Shown one piece after another: positions 1 through 7,801 of a stretch of 39,396 nucleotides of DNA (the first letter of the stretch is position 1; every line of letters begins with the position of its first letter). Position numbers and translations under genes: made by a program. The notes under the pieces were generated by a model, which did not search any database, was not told where the DNA came from, and saw only the letters and a program-made list of their open reading frames with translations. The stretch comes from a virus, in the IMG/VR virus record IMGVR_UViG_3300046819_000086, positions 1 through 39,396 of that record; one strand, written 5' to 3'.

Positions 1-29
1 TGGACTTTGCAAAGAAAAACTTAAAATAG
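1..29 (+). CDS. 3' end of upstream gene (possibly portal gp20)
   Basis: Only the last eight codons are inside the window. The third frame reads DFAKKNLK and stops at TAG (27-29), which leaves ten bases before the next ATG. In T4-like phages the portal gene 20 lies just upstream of the 67/68/21/22/23 head block, so the portal is the likeliest identity. This rests on gene order alone; the peptide is too short to assign. Confidence 0.3.
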
Positions 30-39
30 GATTTAAAAA

Positions 40-576
40 ATGGCAAACATATTTACATATCAGGTAATCAAAGATACCACAGAACATGCAGTCATTAAAT
101 TGACTGGCAGATTTGATGGTACAAATGGTCAAGAAGATAATGCTTCCCGTATTGCAGCAAACACACTTTATGGTGCTCTAGACGCAAACAGTGTACCATT
201 AAGAACGGCACTTAGTGTTAGTAATACAGCTCTACCATACTATGGCCTGTCGGTCAACAGACTTTGGTACGACACACTAAATTCAACAAACGCAGACGTA
301 GAAGTATTCTGGTCGTCAGCAAACAACGAAACACTCATGCTATTAAGTGGCAATGGCGAATATGATGGTGCAGGCAACTGGGTAACACTTCCTAATAGTG
401 AAGTTGGTACACCAGGTTGTAATGGTAACATTGGTATTCGTACACGTGGTATGGGTGCTAACAATTCATACACTATTGTACTTGAACTTCGCAAAGATAA
501 TCACCATTATCAACGTGGTCAGTTCAATGATCCTGCTGCATTTAACTTTGGTATCTATAGCACAACACCTAGATGA
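40..576 (+). CDS. hypothetical virion-associated protein upstream of the prohead core genes
   Basis: This is a 178-residue protein that I do not recognise. It has no signal peptide, membrane segment or coiled coil. It is rich in Asn, Thr, Gly and Ser with few charged clusters, which suggests a beta-rich structural protein. The ATG follows a weak AGGAT element. The stop codon overlaps the next ATG (ATGA at 573-576), so it is translationally coupled to the gp68-like prohead core gene. T4 has the small acidic core protein gp67 at this place, but this protein is twice as long and not acidic, so it is not a simple gp67 equivalent. A head decoration or neck role is possible but is only inferred from position. 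Confidence 0.6.
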   Translation: MANIFTYQVIKDTTEHAVIKLTGRFDGTNGQEDNASRIAANTLYGALDANSVPLRTALSVSNTALPYYGLSVNRLWYDTLNSTNADVEVFWSSANNETLMLLSGNGEYDGAGNWVTLPNSEVGTPGCNGNIGIRTRGMGANNSYTIVLELRKDNHHYQRGQFNDPAAFNFGIYSTTPR

Positions 577-995
577 ACCAATTTGTAACAAATCTGTTAT
601 TCAATGACCCGGCCGGAGCAACGGCCGTTATTGAATCACGTTTACGAGAATTATTGGAACAAAAACTCCAACAATTAAAAAGTCGTATCGTGGCAGAAAT
701 GTATGAAGAAATTGATTCGGAATTGGAGTTAGTTGAAGCTAATGTTACTAGAATGGGCAGACAGAAGTTAATTCGTGTGCGTATTCGTAACGGTAAAGTT
801 CAACGCAGAAAGAAATTATCTGCTGTGCCTGGTTATACAACCAGAGGCGGCAAACTAGTTCGAATGTCGGCAGCTGAACGCAGACATAGAAAAATGGCAG
901 CTAAACGTTCCAAATTTAAACGCAGAGCCAAATTGAGACAATCTCTAAGAAAAAGAAAAATGGCTTTGAGAAGAAGAAAGGCAATGGGATTATGA
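573..995 (+). CDS. 68: prohead core protein, gp68-like
   Basis: The product has 140 residues, almost exactly the length of T4 gp68 (141). The N-terminal half is an acidic amphipathic helix rich in Glu, Leu and Gln. The C-terminal half (about residue 65 on) is extremely basic, with runs of Arg and Lys through to the last residues. Basic core proteins of this kind pack inside the T4 prohead and are cut by the gp21 protease during maturation. Start and stop overlap the neighbours by ATGA on both sides, which places it in one translational unit with the preceding ORF and the protease. Assignment rests on length, charge pattern and exact gene order rather than on a diagnostic motif. Confidence 0.7.
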   Translation: MNQFVTNLLFNDPAGATAVIESRLRELLEQKLQQLKSRIVAEMYEEIDSELELVEANVTRMGRQKLIRVRIRNGKVQRRKKLSAVPGYTTRGGKLVRMSAAERRHRKMAAKRSKFKRRAKLRQSLRKRKMALRRRKAMGL

Positions 996-1636
996 AACTC
1001 ATTAAAGAAATTACAGAATCAGTAAATTACCTAACAGAAGAAAAGGATGGCAAACAATCTCTTTTCATAGAAGGTCCTTTCCTGGTTTCAGAAAGAACAA
1101 ACCGTAACGGTCGCATGTATAAAGAAGAAACTATGCGTAAAGAAGTTCACCGTTACACAGAACAATACATTAATAAAAATCGTGCCTTCGGTGAGTTGGG
1201 TCACCCAGACACCCCATCAATTAACCTTGACCGTGTATCACACTTAATCGTGTCGTTACGCCAAGAGGGTAATGATTGGATTGGCAAAGCTAAAATTCTT
1301 GATACACCTATGGGTAATATTGCAAGAAACCTTATCGAGGGTGGTGCTCAACTTGGAGTGTCATCACGTGGTATGGGTTCACTAAAGACCGTTAACGGTA
1401 TTAATATTGTTCAAGATGATTTTTATCTAGCCACAGCGGCAGATATTGTAGCAGACCCCTCTGCACCTGGTGCTTTTGTACAAGGCATTATGGAAGGCAA
1501 GGACTGGATGTTAGTAGATGGTGTTTGGACTGAAATGCATTACGATCAGGCCAGATCACAAATTCGCAAGGCAACACCTCAAGAAATTGAAGCGGTCAGT
1601 TTGCAAATCTTCGAAAACTTCCTGAAGAAACTTTAA
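992..1636 (+). CDS. 21: prohead core protease gp21
   Basis: This 214-residue protein matches T4 gp21 (212 residues), the maturation protease that degrades the scaffold and trims the capsid precursor. A His in the GELGHPDTP motif (about residue 71) and the serine motif LGVSSRGMGS (about 121-130) are the expected catalytic elements of the S77/herpesvirus-assemblin-like fold. The N-terminal part carries the RTNRNGRMY motif common in T4-like prohead proteases. It starts within the stop of the gp68-like gene (ATGA) and is followed by a perfect late promoter for gene 22, so scaffold and capsid can be made in excess over the protease. Confidence 0.93.
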   Translation: MKLIKEITESVNYLTEEKDGKQSLFIEGPFLVSERTNRNGRMYKEETMRKEVHRYTEQYINKNRAFGELGHPDTPSINLDRVSHLIVSLRQEGNDWIGKAKILDTPMGNIARNLIEGGAQLGVSSRGMGSLKTVNGINIVQDDFYLATAADIVADPSAPGAFVQGIMEGKDWMLVDGVWTEMHYDQARSQIRKATPQEIEAVSLQIFENFLKKL

Positions 1637-1637
1637 A

Positions 1638-1645
1638 TATAAATA
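1638..1645 (+). promoter_or_regulatory. late promoter TATAAATA upstream of gene 22
   Basis: This is an exact match to the T4 late promoter element TATAAATA, recognised by the gp55 sigma factor that this phage also encodes. It lies one base after the stop codon of gene 21 and about 36 bases before the start of gene 22, with an AAGGAG ribosome site between them. Confidence 0.75.
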
Positions 1646-1673
1646 TACCATATAAATTAAGGAGATTCTCAAA

Positions 1674-2804
1674 ATGGGAAAATTTAACCTGTCTGAAGCC
1701 GCTAAGGAAATCCTTGACGCTACCGTTAACGGAAAGCGTGGCGGTCAAGATGCCCCTAAGAAACTTTCCACTGATGTTGCTTATGGCACTAAAGATGCTG
1801 GCAAAATTGGTGATTCGCCTGAAGACCTGGACGATAAGAATCCAGATTACACCAAAGGCACACCATCTGCAACACCTCCTGGCGCAACACCACCAGTTGG
1901 TTCTGAACCTGCTAAACACTTAGATGGTGACAAAGACCAACAATCTAAGGGTCGTGGTGATCTGACTAACGTTGATCAAGCTGATGCTAATAACTATGAT
2001 CAGATTCGTGATCGTAAGGCATCGACACTTGCTAAACAAACAATGCAAGCAAATCCAGGCGCAACATTCCAATCGTATAGTGAAGATATGGATGCTCTGT
2101 TTGCTGGCGAAACTCTGTCGGAAGAATTCAAGAGCAAAGCAACTACAATTTTTGAAGCTGCTGTTAGTGCTCGTGCAGAAGAAGTTATTGCTGCTACTGA
2201 AGCTCAACTGGTAGAACAGTTTGAAGAAACTGTAGAACAAATCAAAGAAGACCTGGCAGCTAAGGTAGACGATTACCTAAACTACATGGTTGAAGAATGG
2301 ATTAAAGAGAACGAAATCGCTATCGAAAAAGGTCTACGTGCTGAAATCGTGGAAGACTTTATCGATGGTTTACGTAATCTGTTTGTTGAACACTATATCG
2401 ACATTCCTTCGGATAAAGTTGATGTTGTTGAAGAACTGGCTAACAAAGTTGAAGAACTTGAGTCGGCTCTGAACGAACAAATCAACACTTCGGTTGAAAT
2501 GAAGAAAGAGATCAACGAACACAAGAAGATTGAGGCTATCCACGCAGTATGTGAAGGCCTGACGCAGACCCAAGTGGAAAAAATGAAGTCACTCGCAGAG
2601 GGTGTGGAGTTTACCACAGAGGAAGAATTTGCAGACAAACTTGAAACTATTAAAGAATCGTACTTTAAGGCTCAGGTCAAGTCGGCAGACAACTCTGCTT
2701 TAGATGATGAAGTTCAAATTGAAGAAGAAAAGCAAACTACTAAGTCTGCCGATCCAATCATGGAACAATACGTGAAGTCTATTTCACAAACTTTGGTAAA
2801 ATAA
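1674..2804 (+). CDS. 22: prohead core scaffold protein gp22
   Basis: This is a 376-residue, strongly acidic protein with a low-complexity Pro/Asp/Gly-rich segment near residues 45-100 and long heptad-like helices from about residue 130 to 330, as expected for the major T4-type scaffold. T4 gp22 is about 270 residues, so this version is longer, mainly through the N-terminal extension. Position between protease and capsid genes is diagnostic. A strong ribosome site (AAGGAG) and an upstream TATAAATA late element fit high late expression. Glu-rich sites in the helical part are the likely cleavage points for gp21, but I cannot locate them precisely. Confidence 0.9.
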   Translation: MGKFNLSEAAKEILDATVNGKRGGQDAPKKLSTDVAYGTKDAGKIGDSPEDLDDKNPDYTKGTPSATPPGATPPVGSEPAKHLDGDKDQQSKGRGDLTNVDQADANNYDQIRDRKASTLAKQTMQANPGATFQSYSEDMDALFAGETLSEEFKSKATTIFEAAVSARAEEVIAATEAQLVEQFEETVEQIKEDLAAKVDDYLNYMVEEWIKENEIAIEKGLRAEIVEDFIDGLRNLFVEHYIDIPSDKVDVVEELANKVEELESALNEQINTSVEMKKEINEHKKIEAIHAVCEGLTQTQVEKMKSLAEGVEFTTEEEFADKLETIKESYFKAQVKSADNSALDDEVQIEEEKQTTKSADPIMEQYVKSISQTLVK

Positions 2805-2807
2805 ATA
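2800..2807 (+). promoter_or_regulatory. late promoter variant AATAAATA upstream of gene 23
   Basis: The NATAAATA-type element includes the TAA stop codon of gene 22 (2802-2804). It lies 33 bases before the major capsid start, which has an AAGGAG ribosome site. Marine T4-like phages tolerate variation at the first base of the late motif. Its activity here is inferred from position. Confidence 0.55.
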
Positions 2808-2840
2808 ATACCACACTGATACAAAATACAAGGAGATAAC

Positions 2841-4166
2841 ATGTATCTTACAGAAGAACTGCAAAAGAAATGGCAACCAGTTCTGGAACATCCAGAATTA
2901 GATTCCATTAAAGATCCATACAAGCGTGCTGTTACAGCTCTTGTTCTGGAAAACCAACAACAAGCAATGTCGCAAGATCGTCAGTCGCTGAATGAAGCTT
3001 CGGATGGTCCTACAAACGTTACAGGTGGTGTTCAGAACTTTGACCCAATCCTGATTTCGTTAGTACGCCGTGCACTGCCTAACCTGATTGCTTATGACGT
3101 TGCTGGCGTTCAGCCAATGACAGGTCCAACAGGCCTGATCTTCGCAATGCGTGCTAAGTACAACAATCAGACAACTGGTGCAGAAGCTTTCTATAACGAG
3201 GCTAACACAGTATTCTCGGGTACTACATCGGCTGCAAACCCATACGGTTTCCAAGGCACAATCACTACCGATACAGCTAACACATTCTCGAATGTTGTTT
3301 CTGGTGCAACTACATCGGGTATTGGTATCCCAACAGCTAACGCTCAGTTCATGGGTGCTGACGCTGGTGGTCCTGCTTTCCAACAAATGGCATTCTCGAT
3401 TGAGAAGGTTACTGTTACTGCTCAAAGCCGTGCACTGAAGGCTGAGTACTCGCTGGAACTGGCACAAGACCTGAAGGCAATCCATGGTCTTGACGCTGAA
3501 ACAGAACTGTCGAACATTCTTTCGACAGAAATTCTGGCAGAAATCAACCGTGAAGTTATCCGTACAATCTACACAACTGCTGTTGCAGGTGCTCAGTACG
3601 GTACAACAACTGCTGGCGTATTCGACTTAGATACTGACTCGAATGGTCGTTGGTCTGTTGAACGCTTCAAGGGTCTGATCTTCCAAATCGAGCGTGATGC
3701 TAACGTTATTGCTAAGCAAACTCGTCGTGGTAAGGGTAACGTTCTGATCGTTTCTTCAGACGTTGCTTCTGCAATGGCCATGGCTGGTGTTCTGCAATAT
3801 ACACCTGCTCTGAACGCTGACCTGCAAGTTGATGACACTGGTAACACCTTCGCTGGTATGTTACACGGTCGTATCAAGGTCTACATCGACCCATACTTCG
3901 GTGGTTACACATCGAATCAAGAACTGGTAACAGTTGGTTATAAGGGTTCGTCACCTTATGATGCTGGTCTGTTCTACTGCCCATACGTTCCTCTGCAAAT
4001 GGTTCGTGCAGTTGACCAGTACACCTTCCAACCAAAGATCGGCTTCAAGACACGTTACGGCATGGTTGCAAACCCATTCGCCCAAGGTCTGACTGCTGGT
4101 AACGGTGCTCTGAACGCTCGCTCGAACGTTTACTACCGTCTGTTTGGTGTAAATAATCTAATGTAA
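2841..4166 (+). CDS. 23: major capsid protein gp23
   Basis: This 441-residue protein is the T4-type major head subunit (HK97 fold). Typical gp23 stretches are present: the N-terminal propeptide with LLEHPELD-like residues, the region GPTGLIFAMRA near residue 94, and KAEYSLELAQDLKAIHGLDAE near residue 200, followed by the DPYFGGY and PFAQGL segments near the C-terminus. The propeptide is presumably removed by gp21. A strong ribosome site and a near-consensus late element precede it, and a very stable terminator follows 40 bases after the stop. Serine codons are strikingly biased to TCG in this gene. Confidence 0.97.
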   Translation: MYLTEELQKKWQPVLEHPELDSIKDPYKRAVTALVLENQQQAMSQDRQSLNEASDGPTNVTGGVQNFDPILISLVRRALPNLIAYDVAGVQPMTGPTGLIFAMRAKYNNQTTGAEAFYNEANTVFSGTTSAANPYGFQGTITTDTANTFSNVVSGATTSGIGIPTANAQFMGADAGGPAFQQMAFSIEKVTVTAQSRALKAEYSLELAQDLKAIHGLDAETELSNILSTEILAEINREVIRTIYTTAVAGAQYGTTTAGVFDLDTDSNGRWSVERFKGLIFQIERDANVIAKQTRRGKGNVLIVSSDVASAMAMAGVLQYTPALNADLQVDDTGNTFAGMLHGRIKVYIDPYFGGYTSNQELVTVGYKGSSPYDAGLFYCPYVPLQMVRAVDQYTFQPKIGFKTRYGMVANPFAQGLTAGNGALNARSNVYYRLFGVNNLM

Positions 4167-4206
4167 TAGTTAGATGAAAAGAGTCAACATAGATTGACAA
4201 CTTTTA

Positions 4207-4235
4207 AAGAGACCTCTTCGGAGGTCTCTTTTTTT
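4207..4235 (+). terminator. intrinsic terminator after the capsid gene
   Basis: A 10-bp perfect stem (AAGAGACCTC with GAGGTCTCTT) is closed by a TTCG tetraloop and followed by a T run to 4235. It ends the head-gene transcript. The next gene's ATG is the very next base, so a ribosome loading there must use an RNA that either reads through or starts at the following CATAAATA element. Confidence 0.92.
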
Positions 4236-4796
4236 ATGGACATAAATACAAATATGAACGCACTCTCAAGAACCCCAGAAAATACAAATTTACTGCAACC
4301 AACCAAGTTTATATTGACTTTCGATAGACTAGGTTCGGCACAGTTCTTTTGTCAAGGTGTAAATGTACCAGGTCTAAACTTGGGACAGGCACTCATCAAT
4401 TTCCCAGGTCAAGACGTATATGCACCTGGTACAAAAGTAACATTTAACCCACTTGCCATCCATTTTATTCTAGATGAAGAATTGGCATCGTGGCGTGCTA
4501 TCTACAATTGGTTCATGGCTATTGCTGATCCACAAGGAACAGAAGCAGCAATGCAACAATCAGATTTACAGAACAGATTTAAGTTTAATCCAAGATCAGC
4601 ACTAAAGAACTATTCCGATGCAACACTCACTGTTCTCTCGGCATTAAACAATCCATTGTTCAGAATAAAATTCCACAATGTGTTTCCTATCACGTTGTCG
4701 GATATACCGTTGGACACCACACAGTCGGCAGAAGATATATTAACTGGTGATGCCACTTTCGTTTTTGACTACTTTACTTTCGAAGATATAAAATAA
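4236..4796 (+). CDS. tail-tube-fold structural protein (gp19-like)
   Basis: The protein has 186 residues from ATG 4236. The pattern FFCQGVNVPGLNLGQ, then DVYAPGTKVTFNPLAIHFILDEEL, then a late FPITLSDIPLDTT, is the signature of the tube/baseplate-tube protein family found in several copies in aquatic T4-like phages. Proteins of this fold form the tail tube or its adaptors. An upstream TTG at 4194 would force translation through the terminator stem and is unlikely. A second in-frame ATG at 4254 is also possible and lies at the predicted start of a transcript from CATAAATA (4241-4248). No ribosome site precedes either ATG. Confidence 0.65.
   Translation: MDINTNMNALSRTPENTNLLQPTKFILTFDRLGSAQFFCQGVNVPGLNLGQALINFPGQDVYAPGTKVTFNPLAIHFILDEELASWRAIYNWFMAIADPQGTEAAMQQSDLQNRFKFNPRSALKNYSDATLTVLSALNNPLFRIKFHNVFPITLSDIPLDTTQSAEDILTGDATFVFDYFTFEDIK
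4241..4248 (+). promoter_or_regulatory. late-promoter-like CATAAATA
   Basis: This NATAAATA element lies just after the capsid terminator and inside the first codons of the tube-fold gene. A transcript from it would begin close to the in-frame ATG at 4254. It may be a true late promoter or a chance match in AT-rich DNA. Confidence 0.35.
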
Positions 4797-4804
4797 CATT
4801 GCTC

Positions 4805-4833
4805 TTGCACTATAACATTAATTGTGTTATAAT
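4805..4833 (+). promoter_or_regulatory. sigma70-type promoter for uvsY-uvsW
   Basis: TTGCAC (4805-4810) and TATAAT (4828-4833) are separated by exactly 17 bases. The site lies in the short gap between a late structural gene and the recombination genes, where a switch to early or middle expression is expected. The uvsY ATG is 31 bases downstream. Confidence 0.8.
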
Positions 4834-4864
4834 GTGAAATTGACGTTATTATATTGAAAATATT

Positions 4865-5299
4865 ATGGAAACTCTAGAACAAGTATTGAAGTATTGGGAA
4901 AAAGATGCAGTCATTGACAGCACTGAGCCTGGCAAAGAATTGCTTAAAATACCAACACTACATAATAAGTACCTGAACATTTTGACTCAACACCGTATTG
5001 CATCTAAACGGGCACAATCCAATTACATGCGTATGAAGAAGGTTAAGTGGGAATATTTCACAGGTAAGTTATCACAAGAAGAACTTGAAGAACGTGGATG
5101 GGAACCATTCCCCTATGTTCTAAAGACGGATATTGTCACCTATTTGGAATCAGATGATGACCTTATCAAACTTCTTGAAAAGAAAATGTACCATGACGAA
5201 ACAGTTTCGGTAATCGAATCTATCATGAACGAACTGAAACAACGAACATGGCAGTTAAGAGACTTTATAGGTTGGGAAAGGTTTATCGGTGGACAGTGA
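4865..5299 (+). CDS. uvsY: recombination mediator UvsY
   Basis: This 144-residue protein is close in length to T4 UvsY (137). It is a charged helical protein with the conserved opening (LEQVLKYWEKDAVID), a central NYMRMKKVKWEYFTGKLS segment, and a C-terminal helix with QRTWQLRDFIGWERFI typical of the family. UvsY loads the UvsX recombinase on single-stranded DNA coated with gp32. It is the first gene after a good sigma70-type promoter and overlaps the uvsW start, so both are made together. Confidence 0.9.
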   Translation: METLEQVLKYWEKDAVIDSTEPGKELLKIPTLHNKYLNILTQHRIASKRAQSNYMRMKKVKWEYFTGKLSQEELEERGWEPFPYVLKTDIVTYLESDDDLIKLLEKKMYHDETVSVIESIMNELKQRTWQLRDFIGWERFIGGQ

Positions 5300-6785
5300 T
5301 TTAATCGTTTCTAAAAAGGATGAAGTATATGCCAAGATAACTTGTGAAAGACACATAGCACAAGAATTATCGGAATACTTCACCTTCTTTGTTCCTGGTT
5401 ACCAATTTGTACCAGCGTATCGCAATCGTTTGTGGGATGGCAAGATCAGATTATTCTCTCTACAAACGAATTGCCTATATTATGGTTTAATACCATACTT
5501 AAAAACTTTCTGCGAAGAACGTGAATACACGTTAGATTTAAATAATGTGGATGTGGAAGATGAATTCTCAATGTACCACGCAAAGAAGTTTTGTGAAGGT
5601 CTAAATCTACATTCAAAAGGCAAACCCATTACAGTGAACGATCACCAGTTGGAAGCCTTTGTTCACGGTATGCAAAGTAGAAGAATGTTACTGGTATCAC
5701 CAACATCTTCTGGTAAATCTCTTATTGCCTATTTGTTTGTACGTCAGTTGTTAGATTACCAAAATCTTAGAGGTTTAATCATTGTACCGACCACATCTTT
5801 GGTTGAGCAATTATACTCAGACTTTGAAGATTATTCAAGCGAAGATACATTTAAACCTTACATGTATGTACATCGTATATACCAAGGCAAAGAAAAACAA
5901 ACAACTAAACCAATCGTGATATCAACTTGGCAATCATTGTATAAGATGCCGAAAGAATACTTTGAACAATTCGATTATATCATTGGTGATGAAGCACACC
6001 TATTCAAAGCACAATCACTTACCAGTATATTAACATCTTGCATCAATACTAAGTATCGTATTGGTATGACTGGTACACTAGATGGCACAAAGACACATAA
6101 ACTCGTTCTAGAAGGTTTATTTGGTACAGCAAAACAATTCATTACTACCAAAGAACTTATGGACAAAGGCGTAGTATCAGACTTTGAAATTAAATGCCTC
6201 ATTCTGAAACACGATGATGAAACGTGTCAATTGATGAAAGATTGTACTTACCAAGATGAGATAGAATATCTGATTTCCAACGAGCAACGCAATAAATTCA
6301 TTAAAAATCTTGCAGTTAGCTTAGGTACAAATACACTTGTTTTGTTTCAAATGGTTGAAAAACATGGCAAAATACTATATAATTTAATCAAGAACACCAA
6401 GAATATAGGTGATCGAAAAGTGTTTTTTGTCCATGGTGGAACCGATACTTCAGATCGTGAAGAAATCAGAAAAATCATGGAGGAAGAAAATGATGCCATC
6501 GTTGTTGCTTCATTCGGTACTTTCAGTACTGGCATTAATATTAGAAACCTTCATAATATTATATTTGCTTCTCCTAGTAAAAGTCGAGTCCGTAATCTTC
6601 AATCAATTGGTAGAGGATTAAGAAAGTCTGATAAAAAAGATAAAGCATGTTTGTATGATATTGCTGACGACCTAAGACACAAAAAACATATGAACTTCAC
6701 TCTGAAGCATTTCGTGGAACGTGTTAAGATATATACTGATGAGAAGTTCCCATTCAAAATCTATAAAATAGGACTTAAAAAATGA
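5289..6785 (+). CDS. uvsW: DNA/RNA helicase UvsW
   Basis: The product has 498 residues (T4 UvsW: 502). The GTG start overlaps the uvsY stop. An N-terminal DNA-binding region is followed by helicase motifs: Walker A SPTSSGKS near residue 140, a DEAH box (GDEAHLFKA) near residue 233, motif III GMTGTL, and motif VI QSIGRGLRKSDK near residue 440. UvsW unwinds R-loops and branched intermediates and thereby shifts replication from origin-dependent to recombination-dependent initiation. Its neighbours UvsY and gp46/47 belong to the same pathway. Confidence 0.95.
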   Translation: MDSDLIVSKKDEVYAKITCERHIAQELSEYFTFFVPGYQFVPAYRNRLWDGKIRLFSLQTNCLYYGLIPYLKTFCEEREYTLDLNNVDVEDEFSMYHAKKFCEGLNLHSKGKPITVNDHQLEAFVHGMQSRRMLLVSPTSSGKSLIAYLFVRQLLDYQNLRGLIIVPTTSLVEQLYSDFEDYSSEDTFKPYMYVHRIYQGKEKQTTKPIVISTWQSLYKMPKEYFEQFDYIIGDEAHLFKAQSLTSILTSCINTKYRIGMTGTLDGTKTHKLVLEGLFGTAKQFITTKELMDKGVVSDFEIKCLILKHDDETCQLMKDCTYQDEIEYLISNEQRNKFIKNLAVSLGTNTLVLFQMVEKHGKILYNLIKNTKNIGDRKVFFVHGGTDTSDREEIRKIMEEENDAIVVASFGTFSTGINIRNLHNIIFASPSKSRVRNLQSIGRGLRKSDKKDKACLYDIADDLRHKKHMNFTLKHFVERVKIYTDEKFPFKIYKIGLKK

Positions 6786-7147
6786 GCGTTAAAATTTTGA
6801 GATTAAAGAATGGTGATGATATCATCGGTGATATCTACGAAGAAGATATGGTTACGATTTTTTCACCTATGGTCATGTGGATGGATGGACAATCCAAACA
6901 ACAAAGATTGCTCATGGATCATTACTTGCCGGTACAAGTTATCAAAGAGAACATGATTACCATCAAATCGGAAAACATTCTTGGTGTTCTAGAACCATCT
7001 GATGAATTAGTGGAATACTACCACAATTCTATTGATGAATTGAACTCTGTGCTGCACGCTAAAGAAGTTGTTTCACAGATGAGTGATGACGAGATCATTC
7101 AATCGATTGTTGCAATGAGAGAACTTGAAGAAGAAACAATTCATTAA
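6782..7147 (+). CDS. small Sm-like-fold phage protein (paralogue of 24060-24371)
   Basis: This 121-residue protein has unknown function. The opening VKILRLKNGDDIIGDIYEEDMVTIFSP follows the pattern L-x-x-G-x-D-x-x-G-x-(IV) of small beta-barrel (Sm-like) proteins. The same pattern opens the protein encoded just upstream of the DNA polymerase, so the two look like paralogues. The C-terminal 50 residues are acidic and helical. It starts within the uvsW stop (ATGA), so it is co-translated with the helicase. An RNA- or protein-binding adaptor role is conceivable but unproven. Confidence 0.6.
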   Translation: MSVKILRLKNGDDIIGDIYEEDMVTIFSPMVMWMDGQSKQQRLLMDHYLPVQVIKENMITIKSENILGVLEPSDELVEYYHNSIDELNSVLHAKEVVSQMSDDEIIQSIVAMRELEEETIH

Positions 7148-7234
7148 GCTCTTGGTTATGGTTTAAATCATTATCATTGGGAACATAGAGAATCATACAC
7201 ACTTGTCAAGCGAATGTCAATAACTTTAACATGG

Positions 7235-7242
7235 TATAAATG
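7235..7242 (+). promoter_or_regulatory. TATAAATG promoter-like element before gene 55
   Basis: This is a one-base variant of the late motif, and also a fair -10 hexamer (TATAAA). No good -35 hexamer is found at the right spacing. The predicted transcript start is only a few bases before the gene 55 ATG at 7251, and no ribosome site is visible. The upstream gap 7148-7234 holds nothing else I can recognise. Confidence 0.4.
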
Positions 7243-7250
7243 AAAAAAAT

Positions 7251-7787
7251 ATGAATAAACGAGTAAAACACTATATCAACAACCCAGACTTTCTCAAGGC
7301 ACTGGTTGATTACAAAGCTGCCTGTGTTGCAGCACAAGAACAAGATAAACCTAAACCTGCTATTCCTAATTACATAGGTGAATGCTTCATCAAGATTGCA
7401 GAAGGATTATCACATAAGCCAAACTTCATCAATTATACTTACCGAGATGAGATGATGGCAGACGGGATCGAAAACTGCCTGATGTATTTCGAGAACTTCA
7501 ACCCAGACAAGTCTAACAATCCATTTGCATACTTTACACAGATCATATATTATGCCTTCTTACGCAGGATACAGAAGGAGAAGAAACAACTGTATGTAAA
7601 GTACAAAGCCACAGAACAGTTTGGTATTCTTGATGAGTTTGAAATGATGGAATTCGAGGACGGTACCACGGCACAGTTTGAACTGTATGACAATATCACC
7701 GAGTTTATTGGCAACTTTGAAGAAGCAAAGGCCAAAAAGAAAGCGGCAAAGAAACCAAAAGGTATTGAAAAATTCTTGGAAGACTGA
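7251..7787 (+). CDS. 55: late-transcription sigma factor gp55
   Basis: This 178-residue protein is close to T4 gp55 (185). The central part (about residues 65-110: YRDEMMADGIENCLMYFENF, then NPFAYFTQIIYYAFLRRIQKEKK) is the sigma-region-2-like core that binds core RNA polymerase and melts the late promoter. The C-terminus ends in a short hydrophobic/acidic tail (IEKFLED) after a Lys/Ala-rich linker. In T4 such a tail contacts the sliding clamp gp45, also encoded here. Its presence supports the NATAAATA elements in this window as late promoters. Confidence 0.93.
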   Translation: MNKRVKHYINNPDFLKALVDYKAACVAAQEQDKPKPAIPNYIGECFIKIAEGLSHKPNFINYTYRDEMMADGIENCLMYFENFNPDKSNNPFAYFTQIIYYAFLRRIQKEKKQLYVKYKATEQFGILDEFEMMEFEDGTTAQFELYDNITEFIGNFEEAKAKKKAAKKPKGIEKFLED

Positions 7788-7793
7788 TATAAT
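7765..7793 (+). promoter_or_regulatory. sigma70-type promoter inside the end of gene 55, for gene 47
   Basis: TTGAAA (7765-7770) and TATAAT (7788-7793) are separated by 17 bases. The predicted start of transcription falls at 7799-7801, immediately before the gene 47 ATG (7802), with no ribosome site between them. The arrangement predicts a leaderless or nearly leaderless message. Confidence 0.7.
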
Positions 7794-7801
7794 CCTTTGT
7801 T

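Noticed and set aside
240-494. Minus-strand ORF opposite the first complete gene, and similar antisense ORFs elsewhere (for example 3060-3485, 25248-25628)
   Set aside because: They lie opposite well-supported genes, lack ribosome sites, and all confident genes are on the plus strand.
4194-4235. TTG-started N-terminal extension of the tube-fold protein
   Set aside because: It would translate straight through the terminator hairpin and has no ribosome site.
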